From JAZLEZ01 sp045615505 (GTDB taxonomy: Bacteria; Spirochaetota; Spirochaetia; Sphaerochaetales; Sphaerochaetaceae), in NCBI GenBank assembly GCA_045615505.1, contig JAZLEZ010000020.1, positions 1 to 11,580 of the forward strand: a stretch of 11,580 nucleotides of DNA. The letters run 5' to 3'. Position numbers and translations under genes: made by a program. A model generated the notes under the pieces. It saw nothing but the letters and a program-made list of their open reading frames with translations, did not search any database and was not told where the DNA came from. The first letter of the stretch is position 1. Each line of letters starts with the position of its first letter. Positions 1-6,350 of this stretch are shown in pieces.

Positions 1-1
1 T

Positions 2-424
2 ACTGTGCTTCCGGAGGGGATGCCTTCCAACCGTTTCAATTCTTACTGGAAAACCGGGGCGGTTTGTGCCTATTCTTCTGATGTAACCGTGTTGCCAAGC
101 CTTGTAGGTGATGCCTATCTGAAGCCGTTTGTCGGAATGGAAGTTGGAATGAGACGTCTTGCCGTGGGCGAAACAGATGAAAAGTTGGTTGATGATCCGG
201 AAGAGAAGCTCTCTCTTGACCAGTTGCTTACCGGATTTACCATCAACGGTGCAAAGCAGTGCTCATGGGAAAACGTGACGGGCTCCATTGAAGTCGGAAA
301 ATCTGCTGACATGGTTGTGTTGGATAGAAATCTGTATGAGATTCCTGTTGAAACAATTCATGAAGTAGAACCGTTGCTTACTGTTTTCAGAGGCGAAGAA
401 GTCTATAAAATGTCAGTTAATTGA
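2..424 (+). CDS. Amidohydrolase (YtcJ-like, Amidohydro_3), C-terminal part only
   Basis: The reading frame is open from the first complete codon (position 2) to the TGA at 422-424, so only about 141 C-terminal residues are present and the true start lies upstream of the window. The visible part matches the end of YtcJ-type metal-dependent amidohydrolases. A strand ending in YSSDVTVL corresponds to the GSDxPV segment that carries the last metal-ligand aspartate. The C-terminus reads GSIEVGKSADMVVLDRN and then VFRGEEVY, which is the small beta-domain 'GKxADxVVLD' signature. These enzymes hydrolyse amide or imide bonds using one or two metal ions; the substrate here cannot be named. The next gene starts 18 bases downstream in the same direction, so the two may be co-transcribed. 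The family call is firm, the substrate unknown. Confidence 0.82.
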   Translation, partial: TVLPEGMPSNRFNSYWKTGAVCAYSSDVTVLPSLVGDAYLKPFVGMEVGMRRLAVGETDEKLVDDPEEKLSLDQLLTGFTINGAKQCSWENVTGSIEVGKSADMVVLDRNLYEIPVETIHEVEPLLTVFRGEEVYKMSVN

Positions 425-442
425 CTGAACAGGGAGAATCCA

Positions 443-2446
443 ATGAAAAAAGTGATTACACTGGATGCTATTATAGTCTCCTTAATGGGAGCCATGGGAT
501 ATGGTTTAGGTTATCAGATTCCAAGTGCTTACGGACTGCATTCACTGCTTTGCCTTGCTATCTGTATGATTCTGGGAACAGTTTTGGAAATGTCTTCCGA
601 TAAGATTATCTTCAGCAAATATGTTCAGCAAAGCAACAAAAGAAGATATGTCTCTTTTGCAGTGGTCATTTTGATTTTCCTTCTGGGCTTTTGGTATCTT
701 TTTCATTGTTTTTCTTACCTTCTGTGGAATGATGTAGGCACAGAATTGGTGTACTCGGCTGTGCTTCCTGTGGTTGCTTTTTTTACATCTATGGGAGTTC
801 AGGTAATAAAGCGTAAAAAGTTACTTAAAAAGTACGGTACGGGGGACAATGGGTTCCAGTTTGATGAGGATGTTACCGAACATTGGTTGGCTGAAGAATC
901 CGGAAGTAATAAAGAAGTTTCGGTTTGTCCGAAAGGAAAACCCGTTGTAAAGACATTCGGCGGCAACTACATCGGTTGGAAAGATAAAAACGGAGTATGT
1001 TTTCTGGGAATCCCATATGCCAAAGCCCCTGTGGGTGAAAACCGCTGGAAAAAGCCGATTCCTGTAGAAGCTTCCGACCGAATATATGAAGCATATTATT
1101 TCGGCAATTCCGAAGTACAACCTGAAAGCAGCCATAACATTCTTGGACGGTTCAAACAGGGTGAAGATTGTCTGAATCTGAATATTTGGATGTCAAAGTT
1201 TGAGCCGGAAGGAAAGAAGCCTGTTCTTGTCTATTTTCACGGCGGAGACGGAAGATATGGCGGAAGCGCAAGTCCATTATACTCTTTGCAGAATATAGCC
1301 AAAGGCATTCCTGATGCATTATGTGTCAGTTTTAACTATAGAATAGGTGTATTCGGTGTTGTAGACTTCAGTTCATCTGGCTGTACAGATAAAGATGAGT
1401 ATAAAAACAGCACCGCACTCTCTCTGTTTGACCAGATTGAGGCTCTGAAATGGATTAAGGCAAACATTTCAGCTTTTGGAGGAGATCCTCAGAACATTAC
1501 TGTTGCCGGCAGTGATTCTGGAGGTAGCTCCATTTGTTTACTTTCCGCCATTAAGGAAGCAAAAGGTCTTTTCAAACGTGCCTTAATTCTATGTGCATCC
1601 ACGGCAGATACACCTGTGAATGATGAAAAAGCCTCTGCTGTTGGGAAAAAACTTTTGGAAGAGTTCCAATCTGAAAAAATATCAGATCTTCAAATCGTTT
1701 CTTCAGATAAACTCAGGGACTTTACGAAAAGAAACTACAGTTTTTTGGAGCTCCCTCCTAGGGACGGCAGATTAGTTCCCCATGATATAGACCAAATGTA
1801 TCTTTCCGGCGTTGCTTCCGATATTGAATTCATTTTCGGCATAGCCGCAGATAATGCCAGCGGTTGGCAGGCAATGGTTGCCGGAGAGCTTTCTACTGAA
1901 GAAATGGTCAATTCATATTATGAACTCTTCAGAAATGTTCTGGGTATTATTAAAGCCGATAAAGTGGATTCTTTGCTTGAAAGCTATATTTGCTCAGGTT
2001 TAAATGATACAGATGCAAAACGCATTTTGCTGGCCGATTTCTTCTATAAGGCTGCTGTGCTTCATGATTGCAGAGCGTTGACGACAGGAGGAAGCAAGGT
2101 CAGATGCTTTTATTGGGATGTAAAGAGTGATATAGAAAAACTGACATCAAATTCTGTTTCCATGATGACAGCCATTTTAGGCAATTCGGAAATTGCTGAG
2201 CAGATGGGATATCTGAATAATCAGAGCATTACAGAAATCATGCAGGCATTTGTAGGTAAGTTTATCCATGGGCAACCTCTTGGTTTTTTCAAAAACGAAT
2301 TAAAGGGTTTCCCTGAAATTTTCTGGAAAGAATTCAGCAAGGAAAATGAGTGTGTTCTACATGTTAAAAAGGATACAATCTGCATAACTGATAACGCATT
2401 TTCGGAGAATGTCCGTGAATTGGAAAATCTGGCATATGAAGAGTAG
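443..2446 (+). CDS. Four-TM membrane protein fused to a type B carboxylesterase-like domain, probably catalytically inactive
   Basis: The protein has 667 residues. The ATG is preceded by GGGAG about eight bases upstream. Residues 8-130 hold four hydrophobic segments (about 9-27, 32-49, 70-94, 102-121). Positive residues cluster at the N-terminus, between segments 2 and 3, and after segment 4 (KRKKLLKK, 123-130), so the large C-terminal part is predicted to be cytoplasmic. From about residue 167 the order of type B carboxylesterase motifs is clear: FLGIPYAKAPVGENRW, EDCLNLNIW, the oxyanion-hole region FHGGDG (H266-G270), FNYRIGVFG, and DQIEALKWIKANISAFGGDPQNITVAG. The nucleophile elbow, normally GESAG, reads G356-S-D-S-G360, which puts Asp358 at the serine position. 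The acid position (normally GxxxDEG) holds Asn471, and the FHG histidine position holds about Ser571. The fold assignment is strong. Inactivity is an inference from a by-eye alignment; a shifted elbow using Ser359 is the main alternative. Confidence 0.85.
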   Translation: MKKVITLDAIIVSLMGAMGYGLGYQIPSAYGLHSLLCLAICMILGTVLEMSSDKIIFSKYVQQSNKRRYVSFAVVILIFLLGFWYLFHCFSYLLWNDVGTELVYSAVLPVVAFFTSMGVQVIKRKKLLKKYGTGDNGFQFDEDVTEHWLAEESGSNKEVSVCPKGKPVVKTFGGNYIGWKDKNGVCFLGIPYAKAPVGENRWKKPIPVEASDRIYEAYYFGNSEVQPESSHNILGRFKQGEDCLNLNIWMSKFEPEGKKPVLVYFHGGDGRYGGSASPLYSLQNIAKGIPDALCVSFNYRIGVFGVVDFSSSGCTDKDEYKNSTALSLFDQIEALKWIKANISAFGGDPQNITVAGSDSGGSSICLLSAIKEAKGLFKRALILCASTADTPVNDEKASAVGKKLLEEFQSEKISDLQIVSSDKLRDFTKRNYSFLELPPRDGRLVPHDIDQMYLSGVASDIEFIFGIAADNASGWQAMVAGELSTEEMVNSYYELFRNVLGIIKADKVDSLLESYICSGLNDTDAKRILLADFFYKAAVLHDCRALTTGGSKVRCFYWDVKSDIEKLTSNSVSMMTAILGNSEIAEQMGYLNNQSITEIMQAFVGKFIHGQPLGFFKNELKGFPEIFWKEFSKENECVLHVKKDTICITDNAFSENVRELENLAYEE

Positions 2447-2650
2447 AAACTTAGTAAAGGGTAACACATTTCTGTACCAGTTGCATTTCCGCAACAGAGG
2501 GTTGCAAACTGCATTTAAAGCTGAATATTCTGGATTTTAAATAAACGGATTTATTCTTCTTTGAATTGATCTTTTAATTTGACATGTATATCCCATTCAC
2601 CAATTCATTAATGAAGAATAAGAATAATCTGTATTGTTTGGAGGAAAACA
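2447..2650. other. Intergenic region before the nucleotidase gene
   Basis: This 204-base AT-rich gap has no credible gene. A GTTGC-N6-GCAAC inverted repeat (2480-2495) is followed by another GTTGC at 2501, but there is no T tract, so I do not call a terminator. TTGACA at 2579-2584 matches a -35 box exactly, yet no good -10 lies 16-18 bases on. TTGAAT at 2561-2566 has only a weak partner (TGTATA, 2585-2590). A promoter for the downstream gene probably lies here but cannot be placed with confidence. Confidence 0.5.
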
Positions 2651-4444
2651 ATGAAAGGAAAAAGGGTTTTGTCTGTATTGTTGACGGTTTTGTTGGCAAT
2701 ATCTGTAGTTTTTGCAGAAGGAAACAAAGAGGCTTCTGCTGAAAAAAGACTTGTTATTTTAGAAACAACTGACATTCACGGTAATATTTGGGGTTATTCA
2801 TACGAGGATTTGAAAGAGACCGCAAATAACGGAATGGTTCGTCTTTATGACTACATAAAATCCGTCAGAGCGGAAGGTAATTCTGTTCTTCTTGTCGACT
2901 GCGGAGATTTCATTCAGGGCACGATTATGACGGATGATATTTATAATAAGAATCCGGATACGAAGCATCCTGTCATTGCTGCTATGAATTACATGAAATA
3001 CGACAGTGTAACTCTTGGAAACCATGAGTTCAACTGGGGTATTTCAACTATGAAAAAGATTACGAAACAGGCAAAGTTTCCGATATTGGCTGCAAACGTT
3101 TTGGATAAGAACGGAAGATTTGTTACGGGTAAGGGATGGACTATAAAGAATTTAAACGGTCTGAAAGTTGCAATTATCGGTGTTGTTACACCTGATGTTC
3201 CTATTTGGGACGGCACAAAAGAAGGTATTGAAGATTGTACGTTTGTTCCTGCAAACGTTGCAGTAAAAAATGCTATAGAAAAAATCGGCAACAAGGCAGA
3301 TGTTATAGTCGTAACCGCACACATGGGTATGTATGCGGAATTTGATGAAGAAAACAGAAGCGATTCTGCCCAGAAAATCCTTGACGATAACCCCGAAATA
3401 GACGTACTTCTTGTCGGACATAATCACGTTGTAGTTTCAGACAAGCAGGGCAAAACGATAATCGGAGGTTGCAGGAACTTGGGAAGAGACATCGCAAGAT
3501 GTGATTTGGTTATTGATGCAGACAAGAATGTTGTGAAATCAACTGTAAGTATTGTTGATATGAAAGACCAGACGGTTGCTGAAGAAATAAGGCAGATTCC
3601 GGTAGTTGCGGAGGCTCAGCAGAAAACCATTGATTTTATCAAGGGTGCTTCGGATGACGGTTCTTCGGAAGGCGGTTCTGCGTTGGGAGTTTCAACCGCA
3701 AAGTTTCAGCCGGAAAACGAAATTAAAGGTTTACCGGAAGGCAAGCTTGGCCCTACCGCCGTTATGAGTTTTATTAACAAAGTTCAGAAGGAGGCTGCGG
3801 GTGCGGATGTTTCAGGGGCGGCTCTTTTTAAGAACACTTCCGATTTACCTGAAGGCAATATCAATTATGGCAATATTTTTGACATCTATAAATTTGACAA
3901 CACCTTGTACAGGGTTACTGTAACTGGTGCGGAGCTGAAGGCTTGGATGGAATGGTCTGCTGAGTGTTACAATCAGTGGAAGCCCGGTGATATAAACATT
4001 TCTTTTGATCCGGAATATCCTGATTATCTTTATGATATGTTCAGCGGTGTTGACTATGAACTTGATTTGTCTCAACCGAAAGGCTCAAGAGTAAAGAACA
4101 TTATTTTCAAAGGGCATGAGCTGACAGATGAAGAGACACTAACAATTGCTGTAAATAACTACAGATATTCGTCAGCATTAAAGGCCGGCGGTCTTGTGAG
4201 CGGTAAAAAAGAGTGGGAATCTTCAGGTTCTATCAGGGATTTGCTTGTTCAGTATTTTGCAGAACATTCTCCCGTAGATCCCGCATCGCTGGAAGAACAC
4301 AACTGGAAAATTGTAAATGATCTTTCAAAGTCAGATCCGAGACGTGAAGAACTTATTAAGTTAATCAATGAAGGAAAACTTGAAACTCCGTATTCTAAGT
4401 CTTATAACCTCAGTGATTACAATTCATTGATTTCCGGAATATGA
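2651..4444 (+). CDS. Exported 5'-nucleotidase / 2',3'-cyclic phosphodiesterase family metallophosphatase
   Basis: The protein has 597 residues, and GGAGG lies six bases before the ATG. The first 22 residues form a classical signal peptide (KGKR, then a hydrophobic core, ending VFA), with no lipobox cysteine, so it is likely periplasmic. The metallophosphatase domain has every expected motif: D41-x-H43, G85-D86 (CGDFIQGT), GNHEFNWG (N124, H125), H224 in VTAHMG, and GHNH (256-259). These bind the two metals. The C-terminal 5_nucleotid_C domain starts near residue 350. It includes NIFDIYKFDNTLYRVTVTGAELKAWMEWSA, MFSGVDYELDLSQPKG and AVNNYRYSS, which look closer to CpdB than to UshA. The likely role is dephosphorylation of extracellular nucleotides so nucleosides can be salvaged, which would fit the purine nucleoside phosphorylase encoded further along. 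Whether it prefers 5'-nucleotides or 2',3'-cyclic/3'-nucleotides cannot be settled from sequence alone. Confidence 0.92.
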   Translation: MKGKRVLSVLLTVLLAISVVFAEGNKEASAEKRLVILETTDIHGNIWGYSYEDLKETANNGMVRLYDYIKSVRAEGNSVLLVDCGDFIQGTIMTDDIYNKNPDTKHPVIAAMNYMKYDSVTLGNHEFNWGISTMKKITKQAKFPILAANVLDKNGRFVTGKGWTIKNLNGLKVAIIGVVTPDVPIWDGTKEGIEDCTFVPANVAVKNAIEKIGNKADVIVVTAHMGMYAEFDEENRSDSAQKILDDNPEIDVLLVGHNHVVVSDKQGKTIIGGCRNLGRDIARCDLVIDADKNVVKSTVSIVDMKDQTVAEEIRQIPVVAEAQQKTIDFIKGASDDGSSEGGSALGVSTAKFQPENEIKGLPEGKLGPTAVMSFINKVQKEAAGADVSGAALFKNTSDLPEGNINYGNIFDIYKFDNTLYRVTVTGAELKAWMEWSAECYNQWKPGDINISFDPEYPDYLYDMFSGVDYELDLSQPKGSRVKNIIFKGHELTDEETLTIAVNNYRYSSALKAGGLVSGKKEWESSGSIRDLLVQYFAEHSPVDPASLEEHNWKIVNDLSKSDPRREELIKLINEGKLETPYSKSYNLSDYNSLISGI

Positions 4445-4511
4445 TAAATTTTTTAGCCTGAATTTCTTAGGAAGAACTTTAAGCCTGACGGCAGGGGGTG
4501 TGTGATTTTAA

Positions 4512-4697
4512 ACGGCATATGTTGGAAGTGATGATGCAGAGCCAGTTGAAAAAGAAGGGATTATCAGAGAATTCAAGATGCGTCAGTATTTTGAAAAACT
4601 TTCTGCCATTGTGCATATATACTGCATAACGATTACAGGCATACTGCCCCAACGATTAGCCCTATACTACAACAACGATTACCTTATACTGCACTAA
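4512..4697 (+). other. Open frame without a start codon, possible decayed coding remnant
   Basis: A frame beginning just after a TAA at 4509-4511 stays open for 61 codons to the TAA at 4695-4697, but has no suitable upstream start. The first 30 or so codons give protein-like composition (VGSDDAEPVEKEGIIREF, then MRQYFEKLSAIV), after which the frame enters the tandem repeats and becomes low-quality. I recognise no family. It could be the tail of a lost gene joined to repeats, or chance. Confidence 0.15.
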
Positions 4698-4707
4698 CGA
4701 TTACTCG
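4619..4707 (+). repeat. Four tandem 22-23 bp degenerate repeats (ATACTGC...AACGATTA)
   Basis: Four consecutive units begin at 4619, 4641, 4664 and 4686. Each starts ATACTGC (ATACTAC in the third) and carries a perfectly conserved AACGATTA core at 4628, 4651, 4674 and 4696, spaced 23, 23 and 22 bases apart. The bases between the two conserved blocks differ from unit to unit. The period of about two helical turns would place each core on the same face of the DNA. There is no spacer-repeat alternation like CRISPR. A related AATCGTT occurs at 4984-4990 on the other strand. Confidence 0.8.
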
Positions 4708-4735
4708 TAGGGGGTGTGTAAAAATCGGCATTTTT

Positions 4736-4846
4736 ACTGTAAAAACAGCAGAGAATATTAAATGTCTCTGCTACTTGTCGCACACGGATTCCGGATTCCA
4801 CTTGAGGAGTCCCAAACAGACTTCTGTAAGAAGGTCTCTTAACTTT
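4736..4846 (-). ncRNA. Candidate structured small RNA, strand uncertain
   Basis: Three hairpins are packed between 4747 and 4838: AGCAGAGA/TCTCTGCT (4747-4754 with 4765-4772), GGATTCC/GGAGTCC (4793-4799 with 4806-4812) and AGACTTCT/AGAAGGTCT with one bulge (4819-4838). Read on the minus strand, a perfect TATAAT (4853-4858) lies just upstream, and the last hairpin is followed by GTTTTTAC, as in a Rho-independent terminator, giving a transcript of about 110 bases. Against this, the middle hairpin has a G-U pair if transcribed on the + strand but a C-A mismatch on the minus strand, and a good + strand terminator lies at 4865-4888. No known RNA family is recognised. Confidence 0.3.
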
Positions 4847-4852
4847 CATTCT

Positions 4853-4858
4853 ATTATA
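4853..4858 (-). promoter_or_regulatory. Perfect -10 box TATAAT on the minus strand
   Basis: Minus-strand TATAAT is read from + strand ATTATA. No good -35 lies 16-18 bases upstream: the position is occupied by the palindrome GGGTCAATATTGACCC (4865-4880). Either transcription here needs an activator bound to that palindrome, or the match is chance in AT-rich DNA. Confidence 0.3.
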
Positions 4859-4864
4859 GATTAC

Positions 4865-4888
4865 GGGTCAATATTGACCCATTTTTTT
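4865..4888 (+). terminator. Palindromic Rho-independent terminator, + strand
   Basis: A perfect 16-base palindrome, GGGTCAATATTGACCC, can fold as a six-base-pair GC-rich stem with a four-base loop and is followed by A and then seven T residues. It could end transcripts coming from the nucleotidase gene about 420 bases upstream, or a + strand RNA from the structured region before it. A perfect palindrome could also be a protein operator. Confidence 0.6.
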
Positions 4889-4915
4889 GTTGAAAAAATC
4901 GGAAAATCCCGTTTA

Positions 4916-4939
4916 TTTTGTTAACACTTTTGTTAACAC
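4916..4939 (+). repeat. Perfect 12-bp tandem duplication TTTTGTTAACAC x2
   Basis: TTTTGTTAACAC is repeated without spacer at 4916-4927 and 4928-4939. Each copy contains the palindrome GTTAAC. It lies just beyond the tRNA terminator. It may be a slippage duplication or a two-site protein-binding element. Confidence 0.75.
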
Positions 4940-4941
4940 CT

Positions 4942-4975
4942 AAAAAAATAGAGGACATTGTTTAGTCCTCTATTT
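4942..4975 (-). terminator. Rho-independent terminator of the tRNA-Leu gene
   Basis: An 11-base-pair perfect stem, AAATAGAGGAC (4946-4956) with GTCCTCTATTT (4965-4975), closes an eight-base loop. Read on the minus strand it ends in a run of seven T residues (complement of 4942-4948). It starts 28 bases after the tRNA 3' end. Confidence 0.85.
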
Positions 4976-5002
4976 GTATGTAAATCGTTATATTATAAAC
5001 AA

Positions 5003-5085
5003 TACCCGGAATGAGACTCGAACTCACACTACCTTTCGGAACTTGGACCTGAACCAAGCGCGTCTACCAATTCCGCCACCCGGGC
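5003..5085 (-). tRNA. tRNA-Leu, anticodon CAG
   Basis: This 83-base class II tRNA is read on the minus strand. The acceptor stem pairs GCCCGGG with TCCGGGT (seven pairs, two of them G-U). The D-arm region reads GGCGGAATTGGTAGACGCG, as is usual for bacterial tRNA-Leu. The anticodon stem CTTGG/CCAAG holds the loop TTCAGGT, giving anticodon CAG at 5049-5051, which reads CUG. A long variable arm with the tetraloop TCC-GAAA-GG separates it from the T-arm GTGAG-TTCGAGT-CTCAT. The discriminator is A (5003), and CCA is not encoded (TTG follows), so it must be added by tRNA nucleotidyltransferase. Confidence 0.97.
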
Positions 5086-5095
5086 AACTGGGAAA

Positions 5096-5125
5096 ATAGT
5101 ATCTTTTTTGAAAGGCCGTTGTCAA
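5096..5125 (-). promoter_or_regulatory. Promoter of the tRNA-Leu gene
   Basis: On the minus strand a consensus -35 TTGACA (5120-5125) is separated by 18 bases from TACTAT (5096-5101). Predicted transcription starts a few bases before the mature tRNA 5' end at 5085, which suits a stable RNA gene. Confidence 0.7.
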
Positions 5126-5181
5126 TTGGAGCAAATTGCCAGAGGAGCGGAAAAGATATTGTATTTTTATTATGACTTGAG

Positions 5182-5187
5182 TATAAC
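5182..5187 (+). promoter_or_regulatory. Candidate -10 box for the MFS/ZIP/desulfidase operon
   Basis: TATAAC lies only eight bases before the MFS start codon, with TTGTAT (5158-5163) 18 bases upstream as a fair -35. If used, the mRNA would have almost no leader. A competing -10, TATTAT, lies at 5168-5173 but has no good -35. The region is divergent from the tRNA promoter. Confidence 0.35.
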
Positions 5188-5195
5188 TAGCTGGA

Positions 5196-6350
5196 ATGTT
5201 GAGATATTACCTTTTGTCTTTTTTTATGCAGAGTACGACAAGTGCCGTTTGCCCTTATGTTCAGATATTTCTGAGGAATATGGGTTTCCCCCAGACGGTT
5301 GTAGGTATTTTTCTGGCCTTCGGGCAAATTGCCGGTACTGTAGTTCCGCTTGAAATAGGGGCAATGGTAGATAAGAACGGTAAAGTCAAAAGGACCCTGT
5401 ATGTCTGCGTTTTCTGTATGGTTGCATCTTTTATATGTATGATGTTCAAACTGCCGGTACTTCCGCTAGCCGTTCTGTACGCAACGAGTCAGGCATTTTT
5501 CAAATGTCTGGACCCAGTGCTTGACAGCTATTTCACAAGTGCATTCAAAGGAGATCCCAAACTGTATTCAGATGTAAGATCTTCAGGAACAATGGGTTAT
5601 GTAGTAATGCTCTGCCTGTTTGCACTTACGGGATTTCCTTCAAAAGACAGTAACACACAGATACTCATCAACATGATTTTTTTCTTCATGGTCTTTGCAT
5701 TCTTCGTGTTGATTGCACCAAACCCCCAGAACGCAGGAAAAATAGGAGCAAAAGAAAATGAACGATTTAAAATCAGCTGGCTTGATAAATCGTTCTACAT
5801 ACTTATGTTCATTATAATGTTTACGAAGATTTCCATGGGTGTGATAGACATTATGCTCAGCTCCTATATGACGGAAGTTCTGGAACTCGGAGAAAAGTTC
5901 TCGCTCTTTCTGGCATTCGGGGCATTCTGTGAATTCATAGCATTTATTGTATTCGGGGATATGCTCAAGAAAGGAAAGATTACCATTTGGGGACTGTTGA
6001 TGCTTTCGTTCTTTGGAACATTTCTCAGATTTACGCTGTACTATACAACAAGCAGCGTATTTATGTTTGCTGTGGCACAGTCATTGCATAGCCTGTCATT
6101 CGGTTGCAACCACATAGCAGTGACATCATACATCAGCAAAACAGTACCTGAAAGACACAGGAACCTTGCAATGAGCATATATTTCTCGATTGCCATAAAT
6201 TTCAGCAATATGATAGGAGTACTGTTCGGCGGAATGCTCATAGATAGAGTCGGATACAGCGGAGTGTTCATTATTTATTCCGTTTTGCCGCTGATTTCTG
6301 CAGCCCTTTGTATTTATTTCAGAAAACTGATAAATTCTAGACTGATATGA
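5196..6350 (+). CDS. Major facilitator superfamily transporter (MFS_1_like type)
   Basis: The protein has 384 residues, is very hydrophobic, and has about 12 predicted membrane helices. The N-terminus (FFMQSTTSAVCPYVQIFLRNMGF, then GIFLAFGQIAGTVVPLEIGAMVDKNGKVKR) follows the PF12832/LacY-like pattern, with a variant of MFS motif A between helices 2 and 3. A second half repeats the layout and ends with GGMLIDRVGYSGVFIIY. Substrate cannot be deduced; relatives include sugar and nucleoside proton symporters. An in-frame TAA at 5184-5186 limits the start to ATG 5196 or the ATG at 5226. Neither has a clear Shine-Dalgarno, and 5196 gives the complete first helix. The stop overlaps the next start codon (ATGA at 6347-6350), so it is translationally coupled to the ZIP gene. 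Confidence 0.88.
   Translation: MLRYYLLSFFMQSTTSAVCPYVQIFLRNMGFPQTVVGIFLAFGQIAGTVVPLEIGAMVDKNGKVKRTLYVCVFCMVASFICMMFKLPVLPLAVLYATSQAFFKCLDPVLDSYFTSAFKGDPKLYSDVRSSGTMGYVVMLCLFALTGFPSKDSNTQILINMIFFFMVFAFFVLIAPNPQNAGKIGAKENERFKISWLDKSFYILMFIIMFTKISMGVIDIMLSSYMTEVLELGEKFSLFLAFGAFCEFIAFIVFGDMLKKGKITIWGLLMLSFFGTFLRFTLYYTTSSVFMFAVAQSLHSLSFGCNHIAVTSYISKTVPERHRNLAMSIYFSIAINFSNMIGVLFGGMLIDRVGYSGVFIIYSVLPLISAALCIYFRKLINSRLI

Larger units (their letters stand above)
4493..4732. repeat. Pair of AGGGGGTGTGT direct repeats bounding a 205-base segment
   Basis: AGGGGGTGTGT occurs at 4493-4503 and again at 4709-4719. Each copy is followed by an AT stretch and then CGGCAT (4513-4518 and 4726-4731), so the similarity runs over roughly 24 bases with small length differences. 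The G-run plus TGTGTAAAA style recalls the ends of some IS256-like elements, but the copies are direct, not inverted, and no transposase is present. The segment may be a decayed mobile-element remnant or a local duplication. Confidence 0.45.

Noticed and set aside
821..1135. Minus-strand open frame of 104 codons inside the esterase-like gene
   Set aside because: It lies wholly antisense to a well-supported gene, has no ribosome binding site and no recognisable protein features.
1508..1522. Frameshift or sequencing error creating the altered esterase elbow
   Set aside because: The motif is continuous in frame with correct flanking residues on both sides, and a Ser to Asp change needs more than one base change; two other catalytic positions also differ.
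4464..4476. Terminator directly after the nucleotidase gene (TTCTT-AGG-AAGAA)
   Set aside because: The stem is only five weak pairs with a three-base loop and no T tract.
4619..4707. CRISPR array
   Set aside because: Repeats are adjacent 22-23 bp units with no unique spacers of constant length, and no cas gene is near.
5108..5353. Plus-strand open frame of 81 codons overlapping the tRNA promoter and the MFS start
   Set aside because: Its second half is the MFS gene read out of frame and the first half overlaps the tRNA promoter; no ribosome binding site.
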